Source of the DNA: Paracamarosporium sp. OC-R06-R3
Lineage: Eukaryota > Ascomycota > Dothideomycetes > Pleosporales > Didymosphaeriaceae
Reading direction: 5' to 3'
NCBI GenBank assembly: GCA_019828545.1
Contig: JACVRA010000050.1
Span: forward strand, 1 to 64,000
DNA: 64,000 nucleotides
This document shows, one piece after another, positions 41,287-53,965 of the stretch. The translations under genes and the position numbers were made by a program. How positions within the stretch are numbered: the first letter of the stretch is position 1; each line of letters starts with the position of its first letter. The notes under the pieces were generated by a model. The model was not told the DNA's origin and did no database searches. It saw only the letters and a list, made by a program, of their open reading frames with translations.

Positions 41287-41292
41287 TATAAA
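41287..41292 (+). promoter_or_regulatory. TATAAA motif before MMM1
   Basis: TATAAA 29 bases before ATG 41316. It is close to the start codon, so it may be a chance match. Confidence 0.2.
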
Positions 41293-41315
41293 CCCTCAAT
41301 TGTAAAGCCTCAACT

Positions 41316-42816
41316 ATGGCTCAACAGACGACACCCCTGCCGCAGCCCGTGTCCCAGGGCTCGACGTATGTCCCACCCATACGCCTACCCCTCCATCCAC
41401 TGACAACCCCACAGCCTCTCCTTCACACAGGGCTTCCTCCTCGGGCAGCTCTCCATAGCATTGATTCTCTTCTTCTTCATCAAATTCTTCATCTTCGGCG
41501 AACTCCCCTCAGCCGACGACCGCGCCCTGCACCTCTCGTCCCTCCGACGCGCCCGCACCCTCGCCCACCAGTCCTCTCTCCACCAGCGCACGCGCTCAAA
41601 CAGTACGACTAATCCTCTACGCCCCAAGTCCTCACGAGCCGTAATACGTGAAGCTGCCGGGGCAGGCGGACCCAGTGTGGGGGCGATCCTTGCGAAGACA
41701 TACTACAACGTGAAGGGCCACCAGCCAGAGAGCCTGGATTGGTTCAACGTGCTGATTGCGCAGACAATAGCACAACTGCGGGCTGATGCGCGACAGGATG
41801 GCGCGGTGTTGACGAGCCTGACGGAGGTGCTGAACACGGGGAGCAAGCCGTCTTTTCTGGGGGAGATCAAAGTCACGGAGATTGCGCTGGGCGATGAATT
41901 CCCCATCTTCAGTAACTGCCGCGTTATGCCTGCTGAGGAGGGCTTCTTGTCGAGCGGTGGCAGCGGTGGCATATCTGGGACGGAAGAAGGAAGACTGCAG
42001 GCGAGGATGGATGTCGATCTGAGCGATATCATCACGCTGGGGATTGAAACAACGCTGGTGTTGAATTGGCCTACGGACAGGGTAGCATTGTTACCGGTCG
42101 CACTGGCCGTCAGTGTAGTACGCTTTTCGGGTACCCTCGCTGTATCCTTCATCCCCTCGTCGTCGCCTCCATCGACATCCTCGAATACTCCCGCACCAGA
42201 AGACTCGCCGCAGCCACAGCCCGCGAACGCCGGCGAACGCAGCACGCCGCGGCGCCCCACAACCCTAGCTTTCACCTTCCTCGACGACTACCGTCTTGAC
42301 CTCTCCGTGCGGTCGCTCGTAGGAAGCCGCTCTCGCCTGCAAGACGTGCCCAAGATCGCACAGCTCATCGAGTCGCGTGTCCACGCGTGGTTCGACGAAC
42401 GAGCCGTAGAGCCGCGCTTCCAACAGATCGTTCTGCCATCGCTATGGCCGCGCAAGAAGAACACGCGAGGCGGAGAGGAGGGAGAACCAGATGCGGGTCC
42501 CGATGCTGAGGGGATAGACGTCACGTCGCCAGCGGACACATCTGCGTTACCTGTGACGCCGCAACGGGATCGCGAGAGCAGGCCAGCAGGGTTACCGCAG
42601 AGCTCGCTGGAAGCGCGGATCGAAGCCGAAGGCGCGAAGTTAAGGGAGGCAGAGATTCGAGCTGGAGAGCGGAGCCGGAGTCGAGGGGATGTTTCGGATG
42701 GAGTACGATGGCGAGGTGAACATCTGCGAGACCAGAATCGGCCGACGGGCCATCTTAGTAGGGAGTGGAGCGCGCGGAAAGTCTCATCGTCGATGCCAGG
42801 CGGTATGCCTGAGTAG
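41316..42816 (+). CDS. MMM1: MMM1, ERMES complex subunit, 483 aa
   Basis: Exons 41316-41365 and 41415-42816; the 49-bp intron splits codon 17. A short luminal N-terminus (MAQQTTPLPQPVSQGST) is followed by a membrane span (LLGQLSIALILFFFIKFFIF), then a basic linker. The SMP lipid-transfer domain starts at about residue 110 (AILAKTYYNVKGHQPESLDW) and runs on (DLSDIITLGIETTLVLNWP, LAVSFIPSSSPPS, DYRLDLSVRSLVGSRSRLQD). It closes with FQQIVLPSLWPRK at about residue 370. A low-complexity insert lies within the SMP domain and a disordered tail follows it. Mmm1 is the ER-anchored subunit of ERMES, which tethers ER to mitochondria and passes phospholipids with Mdm12 and Mdm34. Confidence 0.97.
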
Positions 42817-43444
42817 AGTAACCTAGGCCAGTCCGGCTTACTGTAGACTTAGATGGGATGTGTATATGTGGAAACAAGTGTCAACGGCGGGGTGTTGTTC
42901 ATAGCATAGCATAGCGAACGGCGTCACGCATCACCATAAAAAGAATATATGATAACAACTCTGGACAATCAACACATTTCTCTCCCGGAAACCCAACACA
43001 GAAGACGCATGAAGCGTACACCTTTAAAAGTATTCCATCCCATCCCATCCCATCCCATCCAAACTAGCCGACCAAGGTATCCCAAACCCACCAGCCATGC
43101 TCCCTCATCCCTTGGCAATCAATCGAATAAACTCACCTACCCAAACGCCCGTGTCGCCCCAAAAGCGGGCCTCGATCCTATAGTACAAACAAATACAACG
43201 TGGAAACTCTCGGTGGCTAACATGTTTTCTCCAGCACCGACAGTGAAGAACATAACGTAGGAAGATGCGCGTACAAACCCATCCGCTTGTGCAAGACTAC
43301 ACGTATGTGCATCCGAGCCCTTCCATCAAATGGCATGGTCTAGCTATTCGATGCGCACATTAATGAAGGTACATCGTCGCGATGTATATCCGACCGTTTT
43401 ACTCCATGGCAGGAAAATAGCAAATTACTCTTGCGCCTAAAAGT
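42817..43444. other. Convergent intergenic region with a CATCC microsatellite
   Basis: 628 bp between the 3' ends of MMM1 and the WHIM1-type gene. Five CATCC units lie at 43036-43060 and a CATAG triplet repeat at about 42901-42914. No gene seen. Confidence 0.5.
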
Positions 43445-45840
43445 CTACTGCCAATTGGCGGTGGGCGTCGGCGCGGGTAGGGTATGCGCAAACGGTTGAG
43501 GTGAGCGCGGCGCCTCGGGTTTGGAAGGAGAGAAGGGAGGCTGGACCTGGGGCTTGTGCGCCTCTTGTGCGGTATACGGCGGGGTCGGGGCGCGGAATAG
43601 AGAGCCCAAGGGTGGAAGCGTGTGAGGCTCGATGGTTGGCGGAGGTAGCTGCGCGACAGGGGCGATGGAAGGAGCAGTGGTTGAAGCAGCGACAGGAAAA
43701 GCGGCGGGCTCCACGGGCTGAGGAGGGATACCGTTCGGTTTATGGACGGCCAAGGCTGAAGGAGACTCCCGTGCCGACAGCGGGTTATCCTGTGGAGCGA
43801 TGTTGGCAACGAGGGAAGCAGGTGGTGGCAGCGGCTGGAGGGGCGGCGTGGCGACCGCTGCGGGCGCGGGGACTGGCGCTGGAATAGGCTGCGTACGGGC
43901 AGCGTCCATGCCAGTAAGCGGCAGCCCTGTGATTGTAGGGACAGGCTGCGACTCTTCCTTTGCCTTGACATCGACCTCCTTGGCCGGTGCAGGCTCAGTT
44001 TGCAGAGCGTTCGAGGCTCCTTTCCCAATCTTAAGACGTACAATCAGGTGCTGGGGCTCATCTTCAGTGTCAGAGGGTTCGTTGTTAGACTCCTCTTCTT
44101 CATCGTCAAGGTCCATCTGATCAGGCTCATCCTCGTCTTCGTCCCCCCCATCCCACGATGTCGCATCTTCTTCATCGCTCATGTCATCTTCATACGTCTC
44201 AAAGTTACGCTTTTTAGTGTGGGTCTCGCCAGTACTCCGATTGGCAGCGCGCGTTGCTCGACCATGCGAAGGTCGCTCCGGCTCTTCTGATCCATCAGAA
44301 CGTATATAGTCCCCGGTAGCAGGCGAGGCACGCTCTGTTGTCTGTCCACTGAGCAGAGATTCGCCATACATTCCGGTGGCACGCGATCTAACCTGGCGGC
44401 CACTGGCTGTGACGGTGGGATTTGTAGGTGCAGCTGAGGATTCTCTGCCAGAGTTGCGCGTCGAGCGCCTAATACCACCAGCCTCAGAGTCCTCCTCTTC
44501 ACCATCAGAGAATGTGTACCGCATGCGCTTACCACGAGTGCGACCTTCGTAAAGGGAAAACCCGGGTTGTGGGCGTTCGAGACGGGCCTTGCGTTCGAGG
44601 CGGTAGAGGCGCTTTTTGCGCTTCTGCGAGGAAAGTTAGCAATGGCAAGCAACAGCAGATGCGCATAACATGTTACCTCTTCTGTAGCCTCAAAGCGGGG
44701 TATAGCGTTCAGCATGCGCTCGCTCAGTGCCTTGGCTTCACGAGTGCCGTCCTCTTCCTCTAACTTTGTCGCGAGTACTCGTATTTCTTCAATGGAGCCA
44801 GCAACACTCCACCATGTAACATGTTTGAGTGAGGGGTTGCTTTCCCTATAGACACGAAAGGGTGTGTCGTCCTGGCCCTCAATCAGCCAGTACCGTCGCT
44901 TGTCGCCATCTTTGCCCCACGGCTGTACCGACAGCGGGATGTTCGTATCGGCGCGATCCTTAGTCGTTCGCGATTTGTAAGTCTCCTTTATCATATGACT
45001 GATGGTCTCAGACTGGTTCAAGCTCCATAAAACGAGGGCTTTTAGCAAATCGAGCTGGGTGACGTTAGTGGCAATCTACGAAGGTTGGGCTGCGAGACAC
45101 TTACACGGTCCGTGGGCGACATGTTGTTGAAGTTGCGACCACCATGTAAAGGGTTGGCATAGTTCCACTTGCGCGGCCACTGGAGCTTTTGTGTCTGGAC
45201 GGCTTCCTCGAGAGCGCGACCATAGTGGCCCTTCCTATGACGTGTCAGCGTTGTTGTTGCGCGATCCCAATCAGCACAACTACGCGACCGCATTGTGCAA
45301 GTATAGAGGTTGTGCTGGTGCAGACTAACTCAACGGGTTTCTTGCGATTATTGACTAGCCCAAGCAGGGCGCAGAGGAGGCTTTCAACTTCAGGCGTCGG
45401 TAGGTCTCCCGCGACGCCTCGCTCGAGATCCTGGGGCCCAAGATGGGGGCACTTGGTCGGGAATGCGTCGGAGAATCGCGATCGAAACATGACAATGAAC
45501 TGTAGCATATGCATGTTAGCAAAGACTCGGTGTGGGCATTGGGAGCAGCGGGGTCGCGATCACGTCGCGAAACGACGCGACAGACGCGACAAGTACGTAC
45601 AGCAATGTCAGGATTATCCTCCGGGACAGGCTCATGTGGCGGGGAGGGTGCGCGCTTCTTGCGCGGCGGTGGAGACGGCTCGCGCTCTTTCTTCTCGAAG
45701 AAGGACAGGATGGTGCCGTTCTTCTTCTTCTTCTTCTTCTTTTGGGATGATGCCTTCGTCGCTTTAGCGGGAGGAGCCTCGACGGGCATCTCGTCGTCCG
45801 TTGCTGGTGGGGTAGAGAGGTCTGAGTCGGAGGTAGACAT
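43445..45840 (-). CDS. WHIM1/DDT-type chromatin protein, 698 aa
   Basis: Five exons: 45840-45601, 45499-45330, 45234-45105, 45054-44677 and 44623-43445, all in phase. N-terminus: acidic/basic with a seven-lysine tract encoded by seven CTT repeats (45721-45741), then GTILSFFEKKEREPSPPPRK. Residues about 80-280 form a helical core: FRSRFSDAFPTKCPHLGP, YANPLHGGRNFNNMSPTDR, LDLLKALVLWSLNQSETI (the WHIM1-like helix), then KRRYWLIEGQDDTPFRVYRE and TWWSVAGSIEEIRVLATKLE. The rest is an acidic stretch (SDEEDATSWDGGDEDEDEPD) and a Pro-rich tail. DDT/WHIM proteins bind linker DNA between nucleosomes in ISWI-type remodellers, so a nuclear chromatin role is expected; the exact complex cannot be told. Confidence 0.78.
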
Positions 45841-48155
45841 CTTGCGGTGTGGGTTGTGGTGAGTGCAAGCGTACAGCGGCAGGAGAAAGCGCCCAAGACA
45901 AACGATGGAAGCACGGTCAAGGAACAGCGAATGAGGTAATCCCTCTCGCTAGCACCAATTCAACGGTTAATGGACTGTCTGCGGGCAAGTGCGTTTAGAA
46001 GGGATTCGAATTAAAAGTGCGAGCAGAAGTTTTTGAGAGGTAGTAGGTGTTCAACGTTCATATATTCTACGGTCATGAGCTACCATGACTTTGTATCCTG
46101 CCCACACGGTGCTTGCACATTTCCAACGAGATTTCACAGTAAAGCGCCAAGATATAGTTGTTGCCTAAGGGTCCTGGCCATGGAGCCAGACCCAAACTCC
46201 TACACAAACAATTGGCCACGTTCCTTTGCAGTTCTTTGTCAGAACGTTGCCTCGTGTCCTGCACCCAACAATTACTGTTTGTATTCCTAAATGGTGTGTA
46301 GTCGGAAAGTTGTCGCAACCCGAACGTGCCAGAGCCTGGCGTAGGATTGTATCAATGCCCTTGCTACCGAAGCAGTGCTTCGCATCTAGAAATTCTTCGA
46401 CACGTCCCGTCACTTCAGCGGTGGGTGGGCAGCGTGGAGAAGGGAATAGATCAGTATATGTTTTGCGTCGCGCACGCGACGCACCAGACTTGATAACACA
46501 TTTCTATCCCAGCAAGAGGGTTTCCGCTAACAAATCGAGAGCCCGGGAACGATAACGGCGGGACATGATAAGTGCGAATCTTCTTAGTTGTGTTGTTGCT
46601 TTCCTCCGTAAGGGCGCTCTGCAACCCTGTGAGGGCTGAGCTGCCTGGCTAGCGCTAGGTTCTGAATACCCGGGGTTTTTTGTAGGGGAAATGACGCTGC
46701 AGGCTCAACACACGTGTATGCTGCCACCGGATATGTTGCGCAAGCGTTTGTGACGTGTAGATACGGCGAGCCAGATCAGGTTCCCACAGCTTCCGACTCT
46801 TCTAAGGTAAAAGCATGAATATGACGCGCAAAAATATGAAGAAAGTATTATAATAGACGGGAAACGTTGCAAAAGGGAATTTTCCTGAAAAGCGCGGAGC
46901 TTGGTTGCGATGAGAGGGAGTTCTTGCAAGGTTGCCGGCGCGCGCGATTTGCGCTCCAGCAGTGACCCTAGGCTGCCGCAACACGCTTATCAGCGCGTTT
47001 TCTTACAGCTATTTGATGGAATCTGCGCGCATTCAGACAATCTGAACAAGAATGGTAATGGAACTGCTGTATAGGAGAGATAACGTTGATGGGCATGCGA
47101 AGGGAACACCCGCAAGCAAGAAGCGATATCATGCCGAAGCCCATGCATCCAAGCTTTGCGAGCAAACGAGTTCAGCCATTGTGGACTTTCGATGGTTATG
47201 CGATGCAGAATTGATCGTGGAAGGCCACTTGCGGAACGTCGATGAGTTGGAGTGAAATGCTGCACTAACTAGTTATGTATAGCGGCTTGGCATGCGTCAC
47301 ATGGCTCCATTCTCTCCAGAGCATCCAACTTCACCACGCACCGTCATTAGCTGAGATTCGCTCACTAGTCAAGCCTATGGCAACATTTTAAAGTAGTCTA
47401 CCACTTAGATGAACTTGAATTCAAGAAGCTCTGTATATACTAACAAACATGCACTCATATGTCACAGAATTATACCCTGCGACAGCCACGACCATTGACA
47501 ATTAAATGATCAGTCTTCACTATACGCGCTTTGTGACGAAGCGACTCATTTTTCGTCTATTAGTTTATGCTCGCGGCTTCAAAGCGAGGCAGAAACGAAT
47601 CCCTGCAAGGTTCTGTTCAGGCGTTCTTTTTTTTCCTTCATCTAGCACATAACTCAAGCTCAAAGAAACATGGACTGATAAGGGAGACGTTGAATGCAAA
47701 ATGCTGTCTCGATACTCACAGGGACCTATAGAGAGGGGATATATAGCCAGCTGAAAAAGTGGTTCTTGAAATATGCAAGATGTTCAGGCAAACTGTTGCT
47801 CCCAGACATGGGTAAAAATCAGCATATCAACTTCAGCAGCAAGCAATAGAAACGACGATAACATTACTACCAGGCACCATCTATATAACGTTATCAAAAT
47901 TCCAACCAAGGAAAATACCCAACCTCTGTCGTGATGAACATCACCCGATAGTAATACCGACTTCGAAACCCCTCCCTTTCCCAATGCTCTCATCCATTTT
48001 CCTATCGTCAATACGTGAACCATCTTTAAGACATCGTAACCAAGCTTTGACAGCCGCATGCTTCGCACACCACACCAAGGGGTCCTTGTTCACAACAAGG
48101 GATTTTCTAGACCCTGGTGTTGCGGCTGTCAGAACCCTAAAATATTGGCAATTGT
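45841..48155. other. Gene-free stretch of 2.3 kb
   Basis: Divided between the promoter of the WHIM1-type gene and the downstream side of YOP1. Several frames of 60-110 codons exist on both strands but none has a domain, signal peptide or consistent codon use. Confidence 0.5.
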
Positions 48156-49123
48156 TTAGGAAGCGTGCGGCTTGCCGGCAGAGTCGGCCTGAGCACGAAG
48201 GTTGGCAGCGGTTGAGCCAGACTCGGAGAAGTAGCGCGAGAAGACGGGCTGGATGAAGGAGCGGAAAATGATCTGGGCACCACTAGATGTTGTAAGTATT
48301 AACGTGGGAGAACCGAAATCATGAAACATACGCAGTCTGGGGAAGAGCCATCCAGAGGACCAGGACGAACTTAAAGGTGTAGTAGAATGCTGTATATATT
48401 AGCCCCACATGGCGAGATGCATGATTTCGGGGACTTACGGAACCAGTACACAGCGTTGACGGCGCTCTCAAAGACGCTACATAAGTTAGCAATTATATAG
48501 AGATATAGTGGTAACCACTACTTACGTCAAGAACGCGTAGGTTACCCAGTACTATTAACTGGCGCGTTAGCATTGCGTTTTGTGTAGCCGAGCGGGGTAG
48601 GTGGCAGAAATGGGGGGAGATATGAAGCAAGATGCGTACCGTCAGCCACTATAGTCGAATTAGCAAAATTTGTGAAACAAAAGCTGCGACAACTGCCGCA
48701 AATTACCAATACGCACCTGAGTGTCATCAACCTTGGTAGCGCTGAACAACGCACCCAACGAGTAGTATGCGGGGATGGCGAAGCCGGCGATGTTAACGAG
48801 GAAAGCGCCGGCGATGTTGAAGAAGACAAGGAAGAAGTATAGGCCGGCAAGACCGAGGACGGCGTAGACCTTGGGCACCGACGTTTGCTTCTCGAAGTTG
48901 TTGAGGGCGGGGTATTTCGACAGCTGCGCACAGTCTATCAGCATCTAGGTAGAGGCACGAGCATGTTCGAGACACGAGGACATCAGATTGCAAGCTTGTC
49001 GCTGCCTGCCCAAGGCCGCAGCGGACAGGCACGCGCACTGCCGTGTCGTAGTGGTTGTGAATAGAAGCGTACCTCTTTGTCAAGCTGCGACAGCTGGGCT
49101 TGTGCCTTCTCTTGAACAGACAT
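48156..49123 (-). CDS. YOP1: YOP1 (REEP5/DP1/HVA22), ER tubule-shaping protein, 171 aa
   Basis: Seven exons: 49123-49073, 48923-48717, 48648-48640 (nine bases, Trp-Leu-Thr), 48551-48526, 48476-48439, 48389-48332 and 48282-48156. All phases close. A helical N-terminus (SVQEKAQAQLSQLDKELSKY) is followed by two hydrophobic hairpins: VYAVLGLAGLYFFLVFF with NIAGAFLVNIAGFAIPAYYS, and WVTYAFLTVFESAVNAVYWF with YYTFKFVLVLWMALP. The family motif TQWLTYWV spans the nine-base exon. A short amphipathic helix (GAQIIFRSFIQPVFSRYF) and a polar tail end the protein. Yop1 inserts like a wedge in the outer leaflet and, with reticulons, bends ER tubules. The first intron (149 bp) is the longest of the gene. Confidence 0.95.
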
Positions 49124-49579
49124 GATGGTGGGTAGGGGTTTGTAGATTTGTAGACAAGTATCTGTAGGCGGCGAGGCGGTAGTCAAGGGCTGAGGTGGTG
49201 TGGTGTGGTACGAGGCGCGTGCAGATGTGTCTTTATGGAGTCCGAGGGGGAAGTGTTTGTGCGAGGGGTGACAGCGTCATCGCCTAAGCCATACAGGGAA
49301 CGACGTCACCCGAGCTTTCACAAGCCAGTTGGTCCAACGCCCTCGTCGACCCCGAAAGGCGATTGTTCAGCCACGGCGCATGCGTCGACGTGTTTCTTGA
49401 TATGAAACTACCGTAGTTGTGTGTTGCGCCGCACTGGTTCATAAGAAAATCAGCTTATCTGAATATTCGAGTTGGAACAGTGCAAGCCTATGAAAAGCAC
49501 TGGCATGATAAGCACATGGCGCAACACTCAAGCACACGTGTTCCCGTAAATATACTCCAGACATGTTTTACGACAGTCT
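49124..49579. other. Promoter-side spacer of YOP1
   Basis: About 450 bp; no gene. No clear TATA element seen. Confidence 0.4.
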
Positions 49580-49831
49580 CTATTGATATGTTGCGTCTGA
49601 AGCAAGTTTTGATAGAACACAAGGTATGATCACGTGGAGCGCCGGCCATCTGGGCTGGGCAAAGTTGGAACGGTGCGGGTTATGTAAGCGCCCGGTAGTC
49701 GTTCCCTCGCCAAACAAAGCATCAACAAAAGCCAAAACATTGCCGTGCGCATCCTCCCGAACAGCTCCACGACGCTTCATTTCTTCGACCCTTGGGATGT
49801 TATAACTAATACTTGGCCTTGCCCAATCCAT
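49580..49831 (-). CDS. Hypothetical 83-aa protein, divergent from RFX
   Basis: ATG 49831 opens MDWARPSISYNIPRVEEMKR, followed by GNVLAFVDALFGEG and a C-terminus that turns hydrophobic (PALHVIIPCVL). No signal peptide or known motif. The first 45 residues have ordered, protein-like composition and the gene would share a 283-bp promoter with the RFX gene. It could equally be a chance frame. Confidence 0.4.
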   Translation of the reverse strand: MDWARPSISYNIPRVEEMKRRGAVREDAHGNVLAFVDALFGEGTTTGRLHNPHRSNFAQPRWPALHVIIPCVLSKLASDATYQ

Positions 49832-50114
49832 CGCTATCGCAGTCTACTTACCTTCGACGTTTTCGCCCCATCCCGAATCTCCCCAGCAACGGACCCATTG
49901 CAGCAGCAGTTCCATTGACTGTGGATCGCCGCTCTAGGATACAGACACGACTCCCGACAGCTGTGCAGCTTTCGGGAGACTTCCAAAGGGTCGCGATTGC
50001 CCTTCAGTGGATATCTAGTGGCATTACTGGGTGTGACACCAGCGTTGTTTGTAAACACGACATCTAGCCTAGGAGCCACGCCGAGCTACATCCAGTGGCA
50101 GCGCGTCAGCTTCC

Positions 50115-52545
50115 ATGACCTCCCGCAATCACCGCGCGCAGTCGAGCGCGTCGGTTTCGGTCCGCAGCGCTGTTGGTGTCCGCCCAACCAGCAGCGCGTC
50201 CACCACGAGCCGCCATTCGTTCGACCAGCACGACCTTCAGGTCCAGTTCCAGCGTAACCAGCACCAACCCACCCCGCCGCCCGCATCCTTCGGTCAGCAG
50301 CTACAATATAACTCGTCCTTTGCAGGCCCGCTTCTGCAAGCCGCACAACATGTGAGCCAGCAAGAGAACGTGGCCATGGACCCAGTCCACCAGCTGGTGA
50401 GCTACGTGGGAGACGCGCAGAATGGCATGCCTCTACAGCACCTCGATCCGAACGCACACCATTCTTTTCAATCCACGCAATCACAGTCGCAACAGTTCCC
50501 GACAGAGCAACAGCAGTTTGTAGCGACACCCGTCGAGGTAGAGGACAAGAAAAAGAAGGCTGGGGGACCTACCGCACAAAACGATAAGGAGCTGCGCGAG
50601 ATGCTTCGCCACAACATGGGCCGGAAATTGAAAGAGGTCGCCGCTGAAGTGCTTGCCACAGATCGTACGTCGAGGTCGGAGAAGTCGAAACAACTCTTCG
50701 CTATGCTCTGGTTACAACAAGCCTGCACCATCGGAAAGACGTCGGTGCCGCGAAACCGTGTCTTCTCCAAGTATGCGAGCCGATGCGCACACGAGCGTGT
50801 GGTACCACTAAATCCCGCTTCTTTCGGCAAGCTGGTGCGCGTCATCTTCCCTAATATACAGACTAGGCGTCTCGGAGTTCGCGGGGAGTCTAAATATCAT
50901 TACGTGGACCTTGAAATGGTCGACGACGACGAAACTCAAGCACCGCGACAGGCGCCCCGTGTCACAGCATCACGAGGTCCATTAAAGCGACAAGATTCTT
51001 CAGTCTCCCAGCCGCGCATCCCCGCCGATACCGCCGCCTTCCCCATCCATCAGCAACAGTCTTTTGCAACCACCAACTATTATCCACAAAACTCATCAAA
51101 GGGCCGTTGTTATGCCGATATCCATTCGCCGCAGACTGCAGGGTATGAATACGAGCTTCGCTTCCCTACTGCGGAGCTCCTGAACAATGTTGAAGGAGAT
51201 CCCTTGGAGATTATCATGCCGGATGTGTCGCCATACCTGCCGGAGGGCACAGATCCTGATGCTTCGGAAGCTCTTGTAGCTTTGTATAAGAGTCACATCA
51301 CTTCCCTTGTCGACGCTGTGCGATTCTGCAAGGAAAAACAGTTCTTCCGGTTGTTCACTTCTTTTCAAGGGACCTTGACAGTACCTGTCGCAAAGCTCTT
51401 CGCCATGGACAAACTGAGCCCATGGATCCGCGAGTGTGATTGGATGATGTATCAGAAAATGATTCGCAATGTTGCCCAACTTACTCTTCAAGTCGCACCC
51501 GCGCCGGTCCTCAAATTTCTCGACAACGTCTGGAAGTTGCTTCACTCCCACATCAGCAAAGCCTTTCACAATCTTCCTTCCACTGTCTTGGCTGCTAGGT
51601 TGGAGCCCGCAACCGTATTCTCTCATCTGCTCAGGCAGATGCTCCGCGTGAATTCAACTGCCCATGCCGCAGCTGTTATGTTGACTGTGGACGAGAATCG
51701 TGACCGCATGTGGGGTGACTATCAAGCATATGTCAACGTTAAGCGCATTATGGAAAATGAATTGCCGCATTCATGCAATCATGAGCTGGTAGCCGAGATT
51801 CTCTCTAAAGAGATTCGTGCCATATTCCTCCCCCTAAAATCCGAGATGTGGTTGCCCGACGGGACATTCTATCAAATTGCGACTCCGGATCCGCCAGTCG
51901 ATATTCTTCAAGAGACCGTCATTGACCGGATTGCTGCTTTCCTTACGAGGCTTCCGTCTCGATTTCCTGATCTTTCCGCGCGGACAATACTGCATACATT
52001 GAATGCAATCAGCACTGCCATCCTACGTGAAATTACTGTCGAGAATGGACCTAGCTTCCAGGGCTGGTGGCTGACCAAAGTGTTTGTCGATGAGATGGCT
52101 ATATGGTTGGCATCTCTAGGAGGCTTCCTTTCACACCAATTCCCAAATCCTGATCCCAGTTCTCCCGGGATTCTTGGAGAATCTATGAATGCTGGTATGG
52201 CCTCTGGCAGCAGTGGTAGTCAGAACCAGAGCCGTTTTGGTAGCGAAGAGTTCGGTACTGGGACATCTTTCATGGGAACCAACGGCAATGCCTCTATGCA
52301 CGGCCCGAGTATCCCTCAACAGGACAGTGAGTGTTACTTGGAAATTCGTCAATCTCTACCATGCTGACCAATGCCTTTAAGATCAGCATCGACAAATGAC
52401 TGCTGCGCCAGCCTTTGATCTAGACTTTGCTCTTTCTCAAGACAGCGGTCTTGATGACAGTGGCATCAATCTCGACGAGAACATAGAAGCAAAATTTGCT
52501 GCCGCTATGCAGCAATTTCCTCCCGTGTCCCAGATGCCCGCTTGA
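50115..52545 (+). CDS. RFX1: RFX-family transcription factor, 791 aa
   Basis: Exons 50115-52326 and 52382-52545 (55-bp intron with GTGAGT donor and TTTAAG acceptor). A Gln/Ser-rich N-terminus contains a short basic run (EDKKKKAG). The winged-helix RFX DNA-binding domain is at residues about 190-275: AMLWLQQACTIGKTSVPRNR, NPASFGKLVRVIFPNIQTRR, LGVRGESKYHYVDLEM. The residues that contact the X-box are present. The B, C and dimerisation regions follow (residues about 370-680: LFTSFQGTLTVPVAKLF, PWIRECDWMMYQKMIRNV, TVIDRIAAFLTRLPSRFPD). Yeast Rfx1/Crt1 represses DNA-damage genes, and filamentous homologues act in cell cycle and morphogenesis. The C-terminal exon ends in a short acidic DSGLDDSGINLDEN motif. 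Confidence 0.93.
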
Positions 52546-53965
52546 ATTCCTGGACTCAAAGTCGTCAATCATACGGCCAAAGCCGCCTGTCGCCTCTACC
52601 ATAAAGAGACTCTTTCAGAGAACTGAGGTTCCTAGGACACCTAACGTCCAGGCATTTGCATAATCTCACGGCCTTCGACAGCCACTCGTTTTCTGAACTG
52701 CCGTTGGTACCATCTCCTTCCCTTCGACATCCTTTGGACCCTTCTCATGTTTTATGCGCTACGACGTCTCCGACTTTACGACTCCCTCCTTAAACCGGCC
52801 GCGGGTCACTGTTTATACGACTTAATTTTGTACATTTGCGCAGTGCGCACGCTTACGGTGTTATGGTGCCAGTATCACTTTCGGTGGCGAATTGTTCTTC
52901 TTGCGGTTGATATTAGGGTACTGAGGTGCTTTGGCGCGGCTATTAAAGTGGATTACTATTGTTTTGTTGGTTGTTGGTCGTTGCGGTGTTATGTTTGCGT
53001 AAGATTTGGGGGACGTGTTTGGTGAAAGTGATGTGTTGTTTACCTTCATTTCTTGTATTATCCGTTTGACAAAGAAGCTTTGCACTGGGAGGCGTTTTTG
53101 TTAGTATTGAGTTCTGGTTCTCCGTGTTCAACGGTCTGAAAAGACGAAGTTTCTGGAATATTATATTGTCCAAATGTTTGAAGGCTTTGCGTGAGTGTGA
53201 TGTTTTGTTAGAAAGAACGCTATAGGAGAACAGGAAACAAGTTTAGAAACAGAAACTATGCTTGTAAAGCTGTAGAGGAGGCGTGTTGGTGTATACTTAA
53301 GTGTTAGATCTAGGAGTGTTGTTTGGTTAAAGGTAGGACATTATTAGGGAGGTATGTAGATATTTAGTGGCAATTATCTCAGGGCATTTCAGGGCGGGAT
53401 GGGTAGTGTTATGGTTGAGAAAGCATCGAAAAGGCAGTAGGGGGATATGCTCGAGATGCTGTAAGGTTTTAGCTGCTGTACTGTATCAGGATCGGCAATA
53501 TTGTAACCAAACACAAGATAAGAAAGCAGAATAGGTTGTTTCAGGTTTTGTGCAGCGATGAGTGTTGAAACATGGAATTGGAGAAGTTCTCAAGAAGTCG
53601 AAGGTGGTGGCCATCGCTTTGCTGGTCTCACGATTGGGGAAGAGGTAATCGGGATTTGGAGCTAGGCATGGCGCTCGTTCATGTATCAAGACTGCCCCAC
53701 GTGCTGCTGACGACTTAGTCCTACAACTTCCACATATGTTGAAGCGCACTTAGGCATTGTCGAAGCGTACGCTTGTACTGGTTGGGTCATTGATTATCTA
53801 GGGAGGTCAGCTGCCCGTACAGTTAGGCTCATGCAGGTGGCCCTTGTCCTTCTAAAAAAAATAAAGCGGTTTTATGTTTCGGTACTTATAGTACAGCATG
53901 GCCGCAATTTCATCACACGCTTCAGCACATCGATATCCGACTGAGAGACATGAGTAACGGTTTTG
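52546..53965. other. Gene-free stretch downstream of RFX
   Basis: No supported gene. Probably contains the 3' UTR of the RFX gene. GT-rich between about 52900 and 53400 on the plus strand. Confidence 0.5.

Noticed and set aside
43399..44043. 214-codon minus-strand frame rich in Arg, Pro and Ser
   Set aside because: It is an alternative frame of the Pro-rich last exon of the WHIM1-type gene.
46226..46555. 109-codon plus-strand frame in the 2.3-kb spacer
   Set aside because: Starts in the middle of unremarkable sequence and has no domain, signal peptide or intron structure.
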